DNA of 41,540 nt from Ophiothrix spiculata (taxonomy: Eukaryota > Echinodermata > Ophiuroidea > Amphilepidida > Ophiotrichidae). This document shows, piece by piece, positions 1 through 10,158 of this stretch. A program made the translations under genes and the position numbers. The notes beneath the pieces are model-generated. The model saw only the letters and a list, made by a program, of their open reading frames with translations. It did no database searches and was not told where the DNA came from. The DNA lies in assembly GCA_000969725.1 (NCBI GenBank), contig JXSR01S010005.1. The stretch is one strand, 5' to 3'. Every line of letters begins with the position of its first letter. The first letter of the stretch is position 1.

Positions 1-60
1 ATTTTATTAAGGAAGGAAATTACAATATTAAGTTTTATATTTAAAGATACAGTTGTAATG

Positions 61-275
61 TGCCCTATAAGTAAGATCCCAATCCGCCCGTTAGCGTGAT
101 GGCTACGAAATTTGCCCAGTGGTAAACAACATGAAAGATGGCAGTACGACTGAACTTTCTTTTCAAATTTATCGTGGGCAGGAGATATCTCTGGTACCAT
201 CTGCATATTAAGAATGGATCAATAGAATATCCGGAAAACGAACTCAGTGACTCAATACAGTAGAGACTAATTAAA
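61..275. repeat. Dispersed repeat R1, uninterrupted copy
   Basis: This segment is clearly related to 8290-8449 plus 10573-10625. Shared landmarks are CTGAACTTTCTTTT, GGAGATATCTCTGGT, CCATCTGCATAT and GACTCAATAC, in the same order. The second copy is split by a LINE, so this copy shows the empty site. No protein or RNA function is visible. An ORF on the minus strand here has no matching frame in the other copy, so I treat it as chance. Confidence 0.8.
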
Positions 276-1236
276 AGCATCTTATTATATCATCCTTTCG
301 ATAATGTCTCAAACATTTATTGCAAATGTTATAGAAGAAGTTAAATTCTCTATTTTTTATGACTTAATTATTAACTAAGTATCAGCACAACAGTAGCTAG
401 TAAAATCCAGACTTCTAATCATAAAAAAATCTAGATCAATGAAAAAGTAATTTAGTATGCAATCAAACATACTGGCTAAGATAAATACAGAAAAATATTG
501 TGTTGTATATCAAATACCCTTTTTTTATTAACCTCTGGATTCGTTTTATTTAAAGACTAATTAAGCATTGCATGCTTGTTTTATTATTTGTATTATTTTG
601 TTTTGAACCTCTGTTATGTATATTATTTTATGAATCTAAAGAATGCACAACATCGAAACTTTTGTTATTGTATCCTAAGCTTAATGCTCATTTCAAACGG
701 CAAATCAAGTGCTAGAAATCTAATATGTTATGGAATCATGTCATCATATCCTGTTTGGTATTGGTATAAAATCTATAATATAAAGAAGTAAAGGTCGAAG
801 CAACTTATTTCAAAATATATTAAGGTATGCATTTTGGAAGGGAAATTGAAAAGAAACTTACTGATAGTAGTTAATTTAATATTTGAGTGCTCTTTTTTGA
901 AAATGCACTAAAAATGGCAAATTTTCACAAGCCTAAACAAATAGTTTTAAAATTTTCAAAATAGGTATTTGTAAGTCTGAAAATGAAGCAAAATAGACCC
1001 AAATTGATTATTGTTGTTAAGCGATTTGAAGCATTTTCGCTTTTTTTGTAATAAAAACCAGAAGAAGACTAATATAACGAGTTAAGCAAGTGCGACATTT
1101 ATCAATTCAGATGACTTCTACCTATTCAATTGCATTTTTTTCGAAATAACGGTTTACTTAGGTAGTTTATAAGTCATGAGAGTTAGAACATACGTTTTTA
1201 GAATATACAATACAATAGACAATATAACATGCGTGG
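276..1236. other. AT-rich sequence with no recognisable feature
   Basis: I see only AT-rich sequence with short homopolymers, and no inverted repeat, RNA gene or credible exon. A short plus-strand ORF near 576-791 has codon content like random AT-rich DNA. Confidence 0.6.
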
Positions 1237-1503
1237 TCAGAGGGTAGGCCTACTTAACACATCGATACTGACATGATCTGCGACATCGTCAAACATTTGA
1301 AATGTTTCTGTCCATGATACGCTGTCTCTTATTAAGCTTTTAGTCCATGACAAAGACATTATTGAAATGGTTCCAAAAAACTTGGCAGGGAAAAAAGTGG
1401 AAGAAAAATCCATCACTTCCTCCCAAACATGATGTTTCATTATTTCCTCAATTCTCAAAGATATCCAGCTCGTGTTTAAATATAATTGGACGTTTGTACT
1501 TGT
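1237..1503 (-). CDS. Possible terminal exon, function unknown
   Basis: On the minus strand an AG acceptor (TGTTCAG) at 1504-1506 opens into 88 codons ending in TGA. The frame stays open a little further upstream. The peptide is mixed in composition rather than low-complexity, with a Trp-containing middle (KHHVWEEVMDF, then SLSWTKSLIRDSVSWTETF). I do not recognise a domain. The upstream polypyrimidine tract is weak, and no partner exon was found within a few kilobases. It could be a real 3' exon of a gene extending to higher coordinates, a decayed transposon ORF, or chance. What I see is an open frame with a plausible acceptor; that it is an exon is inference. Confidence 0.25.
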   Translation of the reverse strand, partial: TSTNVQLYLNTSWISLRIEEIMKHHVWEEVMDFSSTFFPAKFFGTISIMSLSWTKSLIRDSVSWTETFQMFDDVADHVSIDVLSRPTL

Positions 1504-2305
1504 CTGAACATTTTGATTGAATTTTGATTTTCATTTACTCTATATTTAGCAAACTTTAAAAAACATTAACGAAGTACTTAATGAAATTATATAAACACAA
1601 ATTCAGGTAAGACCACGCTTTAATGACGTGTAATTGTTTCATGTTTATGATGACGTCTAGATATTTCTTGTTTATTAGATATGTTGTATTACTAACTTCA
1701 GACCCACACTAAATTACAGTAGTTTGGACGACTAGAATTGTGTGACATATCAATTATTTTGATTTCTATTTGATTTAGAAAGTGACATTTGAAATATTTG
1801 ATTTCGATGATACTAACGACCTTCAACATAGCACAAAACAAGTCTTCAAGCAATACACTTAAAGAGTCAACACTGAAAGGGAAAAATAATAAAGGTTACT
1901 AACAAACTAACCTCTCATATACTAACGTTGTTTTAAACATTTTCATCAACATAACAGTTTCTTTAACGGGAATTTTGTCTTGTATCAAATTTTTCAAAAA
2001 TAAAAAAAACAAAGATTGAAACACTTAGATCTAATAACGAATTTAATATACTGTTAATATTCTTCTTTTCAACTATATGTAAGCACGTTATGCCAAAGAA
2101 GAAGTTGTAACAACTTTCGAGTAGAGCTTTTAAATATTTATATAATGTCCTTAAACATCGTCACTTTTTCAAGTTAAATGGTTTTCAATGATGCTTTGGT
2201 TAAAGAAAACGTATCTTTGGCCAAAGATATCTTCAAGATAAATGTTAAGGACTTGACGGACATAGGATAAGTTGTATTTGGATTTCAAAATGCTATTAAT
2301 GTTTA
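1504..2305. other. AT-rich sequence with no recognisable feature
   Basis: There are no long frames, no paired inverted repeats and no RNA gene motifs. Nothing here can be annotated with support. Confidence 0.6.
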
Positions 2306-2406
2306 AATTAGATTCGGTTACGCAGAGTAGGTTTTGTACAAAGGAGCTATTTTACTCTATCCTATCCTTAAATCGCTACCCTAGGCTTTAAATCAAATTC
2401 CAATGA
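2306..2406 (+). repeat. 100-bp direct repeat, copy A
   Basis: This block shares AATTAGATTCGGTTACGCAG at its start and CGCTACCCTAGGCTTT near its end with 3068-3168. The two differ at only a handful of positions. They lie about 660 bp apart in the same orientation. They could be remnants of a short terminal repeat pair or of a local duplication. Neither copy has the TG...CA ends expected of LTRs. Confidence 0.85.
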
Positions 2407-3067
2407 AAAGTTAGAAAATAAAACCATTTTTTGTAGATAAAAATAATTTTTTCTTCTTGGATTGTCATTTTGACCGTTGTTGATTATTTCCTTAAAATAA
2501 AAAAAAAACTATTATGAGCAATAAAATGTACTTTCCCAGTGTAACGTAAAAAATTCATTGATACAATTTAAACTTAGAAGACATTAATTCAATTGATTAT
2601 ATATATATATTTTGATATGAAGAATTCCAACGCATAACAATAACATGGCAATTCGCAATAGTCCAAGATCATTTCAACCTTCTATTTTTCAAAACTGTCA
2701 TAAAATGGAGTGTTAAGAGGGTCTCATACAGTAATAACGTAAAGACACTGTTTGGGTATTTATGATTAATGACAATAATTGAAACGTTGAAAATAAAGTC
2801 ATGCGATTTAAAAAAACAACAACCTGCATCTGGTAGATTAAATTAACCATAACATTAAACGTGACGGAATAACTAGGTATATGTGTCTGTTTCTGATGAA
2901 AGGTTTGCGTTCTATCTTCTTTATTATAGAACAAAATACTTGTCGTTGGGTGTTTTCTTTTAAGGGAGGTCAAAGCTTTACAATCCCTAATTTTTTTCAC
3001 GATTTTTGAAAATGTATTTTTATCATAACTTGAACGTAATAAAGTAAACTACAATGAATTAAATTTA
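2407..3067. other. Spacer between direct repeats, AT-rich
   Basis: The spacer holds an (AT)n run near 2598-2610 and no protein motif. A minus-strand frame at 2713-3000 encodes nothing I recognise. Confidence 0.5.
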
Positions 3068-3168
3068 ATTAGATTCGGTTACGCAGAGTACGTTTTGTAC
3101 AAAGACGTTATTTTACTCTATCCTATCCTAAAATCGCTACCCTAGGCTTTCAATCAAATTTCAATGAA
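3068..3168 (+). repeat. 100-bp direct repeat, copy B
   Basis: This is the partner of 2306-2406. It ends just before the 3178-5138 inverted-repeat element, so that element may have inserted next to this copy. Confidence 0.85.
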
Positions 3169-4039
3169 TACATCAATGTATACATTTTTAGAAAGAACAT
3201 TTTACAAGGAACTATTTGGAATGTTTTATCAATTTTTTAATCAAATTCTTAGTTTCCTTAAAAATGGGAAAAAAAGTACCAAAAAACGTCAAAAATCACA
3301 ACTATTGTGGTAAAAAATAAATGTCTGTCTTTTTTGTACCAACATTTTTAAAACCAAGTGATTAAACTTAATTTGAGAAAATGTTCCTTACAACCATCGA
3401 TATAGATGAGTTTTACCGATTTTGAACATTTTACCTAACAATATTTCTAATACAGTGGAACAGGCCTTATTTTTCCTAATTTTAAATGACTAAAATATTA
3501 TTATGTTATGCAGTACCAGTTTGATATTTTAAATATATATTAACCAAGGGCACTCCCTTATATGCTGTAAATTTCAAGTTCATTGGTTTACTATAAGCTG
3601 AGATAGCTTTCACATGAAAGCTTGTTTTGTATTGGTCGAAAGTAGGATATTGCAGGCAAGGCCAATTATCAAGCCAATCAGTGGTGCGTTTATAGAATGT
3701 GTCACCTGAATGATCAAGTCCTTTAAACACACACTATTGATTTCGTGTAATGAGTGTATGAATGGTATTGTGAGCAATGCTAAACCATTGGGTATCTAAT
3801 GGTCTTGAAAATACAATAGCTGTGAATTCCTAACAGAATACTAGTGCATTTAAAAATAGTCCATAATTAAGAAATATTAACTTTAACTGATTTGTTGTTT
3901 CATTTCCAGACAAAATGTTTCAAAATGTATCTATAACCATAGTTTACATACATTTATGATGATATGTTGGTGCTTGATCTTGAATTTTATGTTAAATTAG
4001 CAATAATGTCAAAATGGTTTCCAAGTCAAAACACAATTA

Positions 4040-4399
4040 AACAGTAATTACGTCGTAACTTCAAAAGTATGAAGTATTTCAAAAATCTGTCTAACAGATT
4101 TTTTAAACATGTTTTTCTGTATTTGTTAATAACAAAATTAGAAAATTTAATAAAAATCTGAAAGAAAATATAGACAATTCAAAAAATTGTGATTTTTGCA
4201 CATTCTTGGGTAAAAAGGGAGAAGTACTCAAAATAATCAAAATCCGTCTAACAGAAATTTTCACCATGTAGTAACACACTGTCTGAATGCAAAATGTCCA
4301 AATAAACGTCAAAATTGTAAAAAAATATAGGTATTTATAGATTTTCTTAGTTTTTGTTTCAAATATGCTGATTATATGTAAATGATGATATTCAAAATT
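4040..4399 (+). repeat. Tandem duplication unit 1 inside inverted-repeat element
   Basis: This unit is nearly identical to 4512-4873, with scattered substitutions and small indels. Both start at AACAGTAATTACGTCGTAAC and end at GATGATATTCAAAA. The long minus-strand frames here (about 100 and 177 codons) come from the same AT-rich DNA in both copies and encode no known domain. Confidence 0.9.
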
Positions 4400-4401
4400 A
4401 A

Positions 4402-4482
4402 ACATTTTTAGAAAGGTGATTTTACAAGTAATCTATTTATAGCATCCATCATATTCTTGATCTCATTTCTTAGTAACTCACC
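4402..4482 (+). repeat. Inverted copy of element right end
   Basis: These 81 bases are the near-perfect reverse complement of 5054-5134, running from the TTTTTAGAAAGG end to GTAACTCACC. They sit exactly between the two tandem units, so the tandem unit probably included an element end. Confidence 0.9.
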
Positions 4483-4511
4483 AACGTAGTAAATTAGTAA
4501 CTCACCGACGT

Positions 4512-4873
4512 AACAGTAATTACGTCGTAACTTCAAAAGTATGAAGTATTTCAAAAATCTGTCTAACAGATTTTTTAAACATGTTTTTCTGTATTTGTTA
4601 ATAACAAAATATGATAATTGAATAAAAATTTGAAAGAAAATTATTGGCAATTCAAAAAATGGTGATTTTTGCACATTTTTGGGTAAAAAGGGAGAAGTAC
4701 GCAAAATAATCAAAATCCGTCTAACAGAAATTTTCACCATGTAGTAACACACTGTTTGAATGCAAAATGTCCAAATTAACGTCAAACTTGTAAAAAAATA
4801 TGGGTATTTATAGATTTTCTTAGTTGTTGTTTCAAATATGCTAATTATATGTAAATGATGATATTCAAAAATA
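4512..4873 (+). repeat. Tandem duplication unit 2 inside inverted-repeat element
   Basis: This is the second copy of 4040-4399, same orientation, with an offset of about 472 bp. Confidence 0.9.
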
Positions 4874-5218
4874 AATTTCAAACATAATTTACATCTCCTT
4901 AGTGTAATGTTGAAAATATTATGCAAGAAAAAGAGTTTCATTGAAATACAACAAAGTAGTTAATAGTTTAGCATTGGCCAGTAGGTTAGGAAACATAAGG
5001 CCTGTTCCACTGTAGGCTTGCTATAAATAAATTTGGCAACATAACTTGTTTTTGGTGAGTTACTAAGAAATGAGATCAAGAATATGATGGATGCTATAAA
5101 TAGATTACTTGTAAAATCCCCTTTCTAAAAATGTATACTTTTATATAGTTTATTCTTCATTAGTTTTTAAGTTATAATAAAAATACATGCTCAAAAATCG
5201 TGAGGCTCGGACCTCCAT

Positions 5219-5463
5219 TTAACATAATACATGTATACATGTTATAAGAATTTCTGCTCTGATGTTTCTCGTGTATATGTAGATGTCATCCATCTCTATG
5301 CTTACATAACTTTGAAGAAATATCATAGATGAACATAAACTTTTTAATCTGTCCGCGTCGTTGTATCTATAGATCTGGACACAATTACGCGGAGAGGGAT
5401 GAAACTTGTATGAAAAGCTCTCAATAGGACTTGTTACAAAAACTCTTGGCCACCCACAGTTGT
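5219..5463 (-). other. Unassigned minus-strand frame with coding-like composition
   Basis: Read on the minus strand, this stretch is open for about 80 codons and contains GC-richer codons than its neighbours (around PSPRNCVQIYRYNDADRLK). It ends in a stop at 5219-5221. No domain is recognised, and no clear splice acceptor was identified. It may be a fossil exon or chance. Confidence 0.15.
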
Positions 5464-5709
5464 TTAAAAATAAATGAAATAACAGCATTTACTTTTATTT
5501 AAAAATAAATGATTGCACAAAAAAATAGTGGCATACAATTTTTGGTAAGAGACTAAACATAGACGCATCCCGGGAAAATTAGACAGGCCAAATTCAAATC
5601 TATATAAAAAGTTTGAATTTTTGAATACTGATTTTAGCTGTATAAAAGTGATAATAAACCACAAACATAATTGTCCACTATTATTGACGTGGCCTTGGCA
5701 TTTAAACAG

Positions 5710-5779
5710 ATTAAAGCGGATACATTAATTAACAAGAACAATAATATACAGTCATTTGTGATCAGGATGTTTGAAAAAG
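5710..5779 (+). CDS. Possible internal exon, function unknown
   Basis: A short segment is bounded by an AG (TTTAAACAG) on the left and a GT donor (AAAAAG/GTAAAAT) at 5780-5781. The reading IKADTLINKNNNIQSFVIRM is open. The frame is also open leftwards to 5671, but without an ATG. It joins in frame to the exon candidate at 5873-5958 across a 93-nt intron. No domain is recognised. The evidence is only splice-like signals and frame agreement. The whole stretch is also open without splicing, so a pseudogene or transposon remnant is possible. Confidence 0.22.
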
Positions 5780-5872
5780 GTAAAATGAATATTATAATAT
5801 TAATCTTGAAGAAAGAAAAGATTTTTAATCGGAGCAAAATGTATATTTTATACAGTATAATGTCATCTGCAG

Positions 5873-5958
5873 CATTAACCTTATCGTTTGAGGATGGCCC
5901 CGAGAATGTCACGCTTGATAATTTTGAGAAATCAACTACTGAAGTGAAACATAAGTAA
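5873..5958 (+). CDS. Possible terminal exon, function unknown
   Basis: An acceptor (TCATCTGCAG) at 5863-5872 precedes 28 codons ending in TAA. The peptide (ALTLSFEDGPENVTLDNF, then EKSTTEVKHK) has acidic and polar content unlike the random translations around it. It contains one N-glycosylation-like site, NVT. An AATAAA at 6035-6040 lies 77 bases after the stop, as expected for a 3' exon. No homologous family is recognised. The coding call is inference from composition and signals. Confidence 0.3.
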
Positions 5959-6399
5959 AAAACAATTCCAATGTTCTTTTTTTGATGGAAATCGCATCTA
6001 TAGATAACTTTCTAACTATATGTTAAATTTGAGCAATAAATATTACCTGGAAATGATAATTCTAACGGTTTTTATCAAAAGCTTATAAATGTTCGGCACA
6101 ACTTGCGCCAAGATGGGTTTGATTCAATGATGATAAAAATTTCAACTTTTTGAAAACGATTGCGGATTATGAAGATGTTTATAGAATACGGTCTTAAAAT
6201 TATGTGTGCCAAGTTTCCAGTGTATTGCATAACCAGAAATAATACATTTTATTGTTTTTCACTGATAACCTCGGGTGTTTCTCTACATGATTATTAATTG
6301 CGCTTATACTTTTAAAGTCAATTTTTCAAATTATATATATTTTAAATCGTCTTACATGGTCACATAGATTAGTCTACTTATGGAAAAGCAGTTAAGTTA

Positions 6400-6655
6400 G
6401 GTAAACCAGTAATGCGCTCGCTTGCGTTGGATAAGGAACTAACTGCTAATTGCCTTGTGGAAACCCGTACGTAACTCGAGGAGTGATTCGGGCAGCGATG
6501 GTGCGCATGTAGGCTGATCAAGGTTCAGCGCCCCTAGAGGTTGCCGCCGAACCTGAAATGATACTTGGTGTGGAATGGGGCTTAATACTGGGGCCACAGT
6601 GGTCCGCGTAAACACCTGTAAAGCGTACAGAGGCCGCGTGGAATAACACATTTAT
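6400..6655. repeat. GC- and CpG-rich island of unknown origin
   Basis: This block stands out from its AT-rich flanks by many CpG sites (for example GTACGTAACTCGAGG and GTTGCCGCCGAACC) and by an abrupt start and stop. Such islands inside AT-rich DNA are often SINEs or other recent insertions. I could not identify an A/B-box pair, a poly-A tail or a target duplication. The minus frame of 70 codons here has no recognisable domain. Confidence 0.35.
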
Positions 6656-6675
6656 TAGGCATAGTGCACTATTAT

Positions 6676-6906
6676 AAATCCCCAGTTTGAAAATCATTGA
6701 AAAACTTGAATTTCCCTTGGTTTTTGATAATTTAAATGTGAAAAAGCAAAAAAAAAATTTATATTATCAATATTCAGTCGAAATTTGACAATTTTTTATC
6801 TGAATTGACAAAGTCATTCGGGGGAAACTGATGGTTGTGCCCCCAACTCAAAAAATCCTGGGCACGCCACTGTTATAAATTAGTATCATTTTAAAACTGG
6901 GGATTC
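6676..6906. repeat. Small inverted-repeat pair flanking a low-complexity core
   Basis: AATCCCCAGTTT at 6676-6687 is matched by the reverse complement AAACTGGGGATT ending near 6904. Similarity extends a few bases inward. The core holds a poly-A run and a short hairpin, GTGCCC...GGGCAC, around 6836-6863. It may be a small MITE, but no target duplication was found. Confidence 0.35.
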
Positions 6907-7146
6907 CAAGAGTTCTAATATGTAATAAACTCATTTTTGAAAATCGCGAATTTTGCTCTTAATTCGCACCCAATATTTTCAATGTACACATCTCAACAGA
7001 TTAAACTGTCAGAGTATATTACTTTGTTTATAAATACACCAATTAGTTCAATACTTTGAAAGGTCGTAATTTAAATATGTGTCTCATTCTATGAAAACAC
7101 CATACTTCCTTAACATTTTGTCAGTCATTGTTTACCTACCTTTCGA

Positions 7147-7743
7147 TTAACCCTAGTTCTACGAAGGGGGGTGGGTTGTATCAACCCCCCTACAGAATTT
7201 TTTCTGCCACTTAAAATTCCTCGCGCGCAGCGCGAGGCGATTTAGTATACCTCTATGTTCATCCTTTCCGCTTATGCTAGCGAATTTTTTTTGACCCTAC
7301 CACCTTCAGGGGGGATACAGGGTCCGTTCAAAGTCAGGGGGTTGGTGTAACTCCGTGATTCTGAAAATTAACTTTTTAGTCCTTTATATAGCAGATATCC
7401 ATATCAAACTTAGTAATTAGGTAAAACTAGTGATTTTCTACAATACTTAGCCCAAAACGCATGAAAATCGGATATTCCTTCGATATTTTAGAAAATTTTG
7501 ATTTTTGCCTATATTTTCCGTACAAATGCCGATTTTTCACATTTTGGTAATTATGACGTCACAGTGACGTCATACATTAACGGATGACCTTTATTTTGGT
7601 ATCAATGGAAAGAGGGGATTGATACCTATCCATTGGTACAACATACGGGGGTCAGGGGGACTCGCTATAAAAAAAAGGGGGGTGTTGCATCCCCCCCTCC
7701 GTATAATATGTTTGTGAAAATCGCTCCGTATAACTAGGGTTAA
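7147..7743. mobile_element. piggyBac-type MITE (TTAA-CCCTAG ends)
   Basis: The left end reads TTAACCCTAGTTCTACG and the right end CGTATAACTAGGGTTAA. The termini are thus CCCTAGTT-type inverted repeats flanked by TTAA on both sides, which is the hallmark of piggyBac-superfamily insertions. Subterminal G-run/C-run palindromes sit just inside each end. The interior has no transposase frame, so the element is non-autonomous. It carries a palindromic stretch with two TGACGTCA motifs (7554-7561 and 7565-7572) and a CGCGCGCAGCGCG palindrome. A second element with the same end design lies at 20,242-20,852. Confidence 0.8.
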
Positions 7744-8289
7744 AGTTTCTTATTTTGAGGCTACTCTATTATATTGAACCTATCGCATTTAGAATCGAGT
7801 GTCAGTATTATGTCATGCTGCACGCTCCGCAGAAATGCAGTGGTGGTTGTCGTTTGCTTTAAAATATTATGTTCCACTGTCGCTGCGTACCAGCTGTTTT
7901 CTTTCTCAAAGACTCAGATCCGGGGAGGGTAAATGTTTTGAGTTGGGATAATTATAAAGCTGTTTAGATGTTTAAAATGAGAGCAAAATATACTTACTTA
8001 CATGTATAATGATATACTAGTATAGCATGAAATAAATAAACCGTTATCTATAACATCCTTTTTTTTTTTGAGGGGGGTTACTGATTTCGACTGAATTTAG
8101 AAATTTATGACTGCCTTCTTTGAAGCTATTTAGTTGTATAATTAAGCTTGTATATAATATCCACTCTCCTATCTTCCATGATGTAATCTATTTAAACTGA
8201 AATATACTTTGAATCGAAAGGAAAAAAACATATGAACAATAAAGTATAGTTGAGAAAATGACTATATAAAGGTACACTTAAGTATAAAC
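7744..8289. other. No recognisable feature
   Basis: The sequence is mixed. A slightly GC-richer patch near 7815-7930 has no splice-supported frame or known domain. Confidence 0.5.
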
Positions 8290-8449
8290 TAATTCTGTGT
8301 TCTAAATAAATACCCCGGTAGGTGATTGCTACTCAAATTTGCCTAATGGTGAATACATAAAAGATGAAAGTCAGTACGTCTGAACTTTCTTTTACAAAAT
8401 TATCATCGGCTGGAGATATCTCTGGTTCCATCTGCATATTTACAATTGA
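8290..8449. repeat. Dispersed repeat R1, left half of a split copy
   Basis: This aligns with about 90-215 of the window. It breaks off after TCTGCATATTTACAATTGA, where the LINE begins. Confidence 0.8.
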
Positions 8450-8461
8450 CCTAACCTTGAC

Positions 8462-8972
8462 CTACGCCTTCCACACAAGCATGCTGTGTGATGGCTTCTG
8501 TTTCACGATGGTCTGCCAAGCACTTCTGTTGGATGCCAGGTGACTTGCTTCTGACAGCTGCAAGATATCTCTAGATGCACAATCTTCTTTGATGCATTCC
8601 CAACATCTATTTTGTGGTCTACCTCTGGGTCTAGAGCCATGTGTTCTCCCTTCTAGTGATATTTTTGGATATCTGTGATTGTCCATTCTGATTATGTGAC
8701 CAAACTACTTGAGTCTTCGATTGCCTAATTATATCTATGATAGTGTTCTGTTGGCCAAGTGTCTTTTTAATAGATTGATTTCTTATTCTGTCAAGTCTTG
8801 TGACACCCATGATTCTTCGTAAGCAGGCCATCTCAAAGACCAATAATCTGTTTTCATCGTATTTCTTAAGTGTCCACGTTTCTGAGCCGTACAGGAGTAT
8901 TGACATTATAAGTGTGTGATATAGTTGTAATTTGGTTTTCCTTGTGATGTTTTTTGATTGCCATATGTGGAT
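8462..8972 (-). pseudogene. LINE C-terminal region of ORF2
   Basis: Two overlapping minus-strand frames encode the C-terminal end of a LINE polyprotein. The first includes KSKNITRKTKLQLYHTLI, LLYGSETWTLKK and ACLRRIMGVTRLDRIRNQSI. After a frameshift near 8680-8705 the second continues with MDNHRYP and GSRPRGRPQNRCWECIKED. These are conserved C-terminal blocks of RTE/Jockey-type elements. A stop follows at 8462. Confidence 0.85.
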
Positions 8973-9394
8973 CGTCATATCGAAAGGTACCTTAATACCG
9001 GCATAGTACATTACGAGATTGAAGCTAATCATAATCAAAAATCACGTCCAAGGTCGAATTTCTACTTTCATCAGAAAGGTTATCATTGAAGTGTATTCTA
9101 TCATATTAATCAGGTTCCAACATCCAAAACATAAGAAAAATGTATTAAAACCAAGCTAAAAATCCTCTCTCCATTCAAGATTTACTAAGTACAAAAACTT
9201 TAAACTCGATTTTCTCAGAACTATAGTTTTCCGAATCAGCCCGATGCCTTTTATCAATTTGGGTGTAACTTCGCAACCGAACATCCAATAACCGAAATCA
9301 AGGTGTCATTTTAAAGCTTAAAATCTAAGCTTTCAGATGAGACCAAAAAATCAATTTTGATTTTTCCGACCTTAAGGTACCTTTCGATATGACG
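8973..9394. mobile_element. 422-bp MITE inserted in the LINE
   Basis: The ends are perfect 23-bp inverted repeats, beginning CGTCATATCGAAAGGTACC at 8973 and mirrored at 9372-9394. The element interrupts LINE coding sequence exactly between the thumb region (ALGAVQRLHTI) and the WQSKNITRKTK block, which are adjacent in intact elements. The flanks both contain ATATG/CATATG, a possible target duplication, but the border is fuzzy. The interior is non-coding. Confidence 0.85.
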
Positions 9395-9660
9395 GGTCAC
9401 ATATAGTGTGAAGTCGTTGTACAGCCCCTAGTGCTTTGCAGATTCTCTGTTTAACATCATCTTCACAACTACTATTTTCAGAAATAGTGCCACCAAGGTA
9501 AACAAACTTTTGGACTTGTTCAAGCTTGTTAGTGTCTATGTTGATGGATATTGTCTGAGCTTCTTTACTTATAACTTGGACTTGAGTTTTAGAGATGTTG
9601 ATGTTCAGACCAAAGTTGCTGCTTGTAGTCTGGACACTATTTACCAGTGTTTGGAGATCC
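9395..9660 (-). pseudogene. LINE RT thumb/connection segment
   Basis: On the minus strand the frame reads DLQTLVNSVQT, NFGLNINISKTQVQVISK and KFVYLGGTISENSSCEDDV, followed by KQRICKALGAVQRL. This is the LNxxKT...YLGxxI region that follows the catalytic motif in LINE reverse transcriptases. The preceding sequence joins abruptly to ISGYTI at about 9661-9664, so the catalytic FADD box is deleted. Confidence 0.85.
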
Positions 9661-10091
9661 TATAGTGTAACCTGAAATATGTGCACCAATGTCGGATCCA
9701 TAAGTTGCTATGTTAATTACTACTTTTAGCAGAACGTTGAATAGCTGGGGGATATTATACATCCCTGCCGTACACTTACACCAACTGTTGTGTGAAACCA
9801 GTCTGTCAGCTCACCATTCACTCTCACTGCACTGTTGGATGACTGATAAAGGGCTTGAAGGAGAGAGATGATCTTGGTTTGATATCCTTAAAATCGCATT
9901 GCCTTCCAGAGACCCTCTTGCCACACAGAATCAAATGCCTTCTGGAAGTCTATGTAGCAGCAGTAGAGGCTTTTGTTTTTTTCAAGATATTTTTCTGTAA
10001 TCTGGTGAAGTGTGAATAGTTGGTCCACAGTGGATCTGCCTGGTCCGAAGCCCGCCTGGGCTTCAGACAAGATTTCTTCTGTTCTCTTCAT
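9661..10091 (-). pseudogene. LINE RT palm segment, stop and FADD deletion
   Basis: The frame contains SEAQAGFGPGRSTVDQLFTL, the motif A Asp in YIDFQKAFDSV, and WKAMRF followed by a stop near 9888. Beyond that stop, reading continues through TKIISLLQALYQSSNSAVRV and VRQGCIISP. After the ISGYTI block the frame breaks, so the enzyme could not be catalytic. Confidence 0.85.
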
Positions 10092-10158
10092 GATCCTACG
10101 TTGGAGAATAAGTGTGAATATTTTTCCAGGGTGGCTAAGTAGACTGATGCCTCTGTAA

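Larger units (their letters stand above)
3178..5138. mobile_element. Composite inverted-repeat element, non-coding
   Basis: Both ends read GTATACATTTTTAGAAAG inward (3178-3195 and, reversed, 5121-5138). The similarity continues for about 45 bp. A second inverted pair lies further in: TACAGTGGAACAGGCCTTAT at 3451-3470 and its reverse complement at 4995-5014. The interior contains a tandem duplication (4040-4399 and 4512-4873) and an inverted copy of the right end (4402-4482). There is no transposase-like frame. I read it as a non-autonomous DNA element that rearranged internally. The exact ends and target duplication are uncertain because GTATAC is itself palindromic. Confidence 0.6.

Noticed and set aside
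2306-3168. LTR retrotransposon with 100-bp LTRs
   Set aside because: No TG...CA ends, primer binding site, polypurine tract or coding sequence in the 660-bp interior.
4408-4941. 177-codon minus-strand frame
   Set aside because: It is built from the tandem units and the inverted element end. It repeats the peptide of the neighbouring frame and has no known domain.
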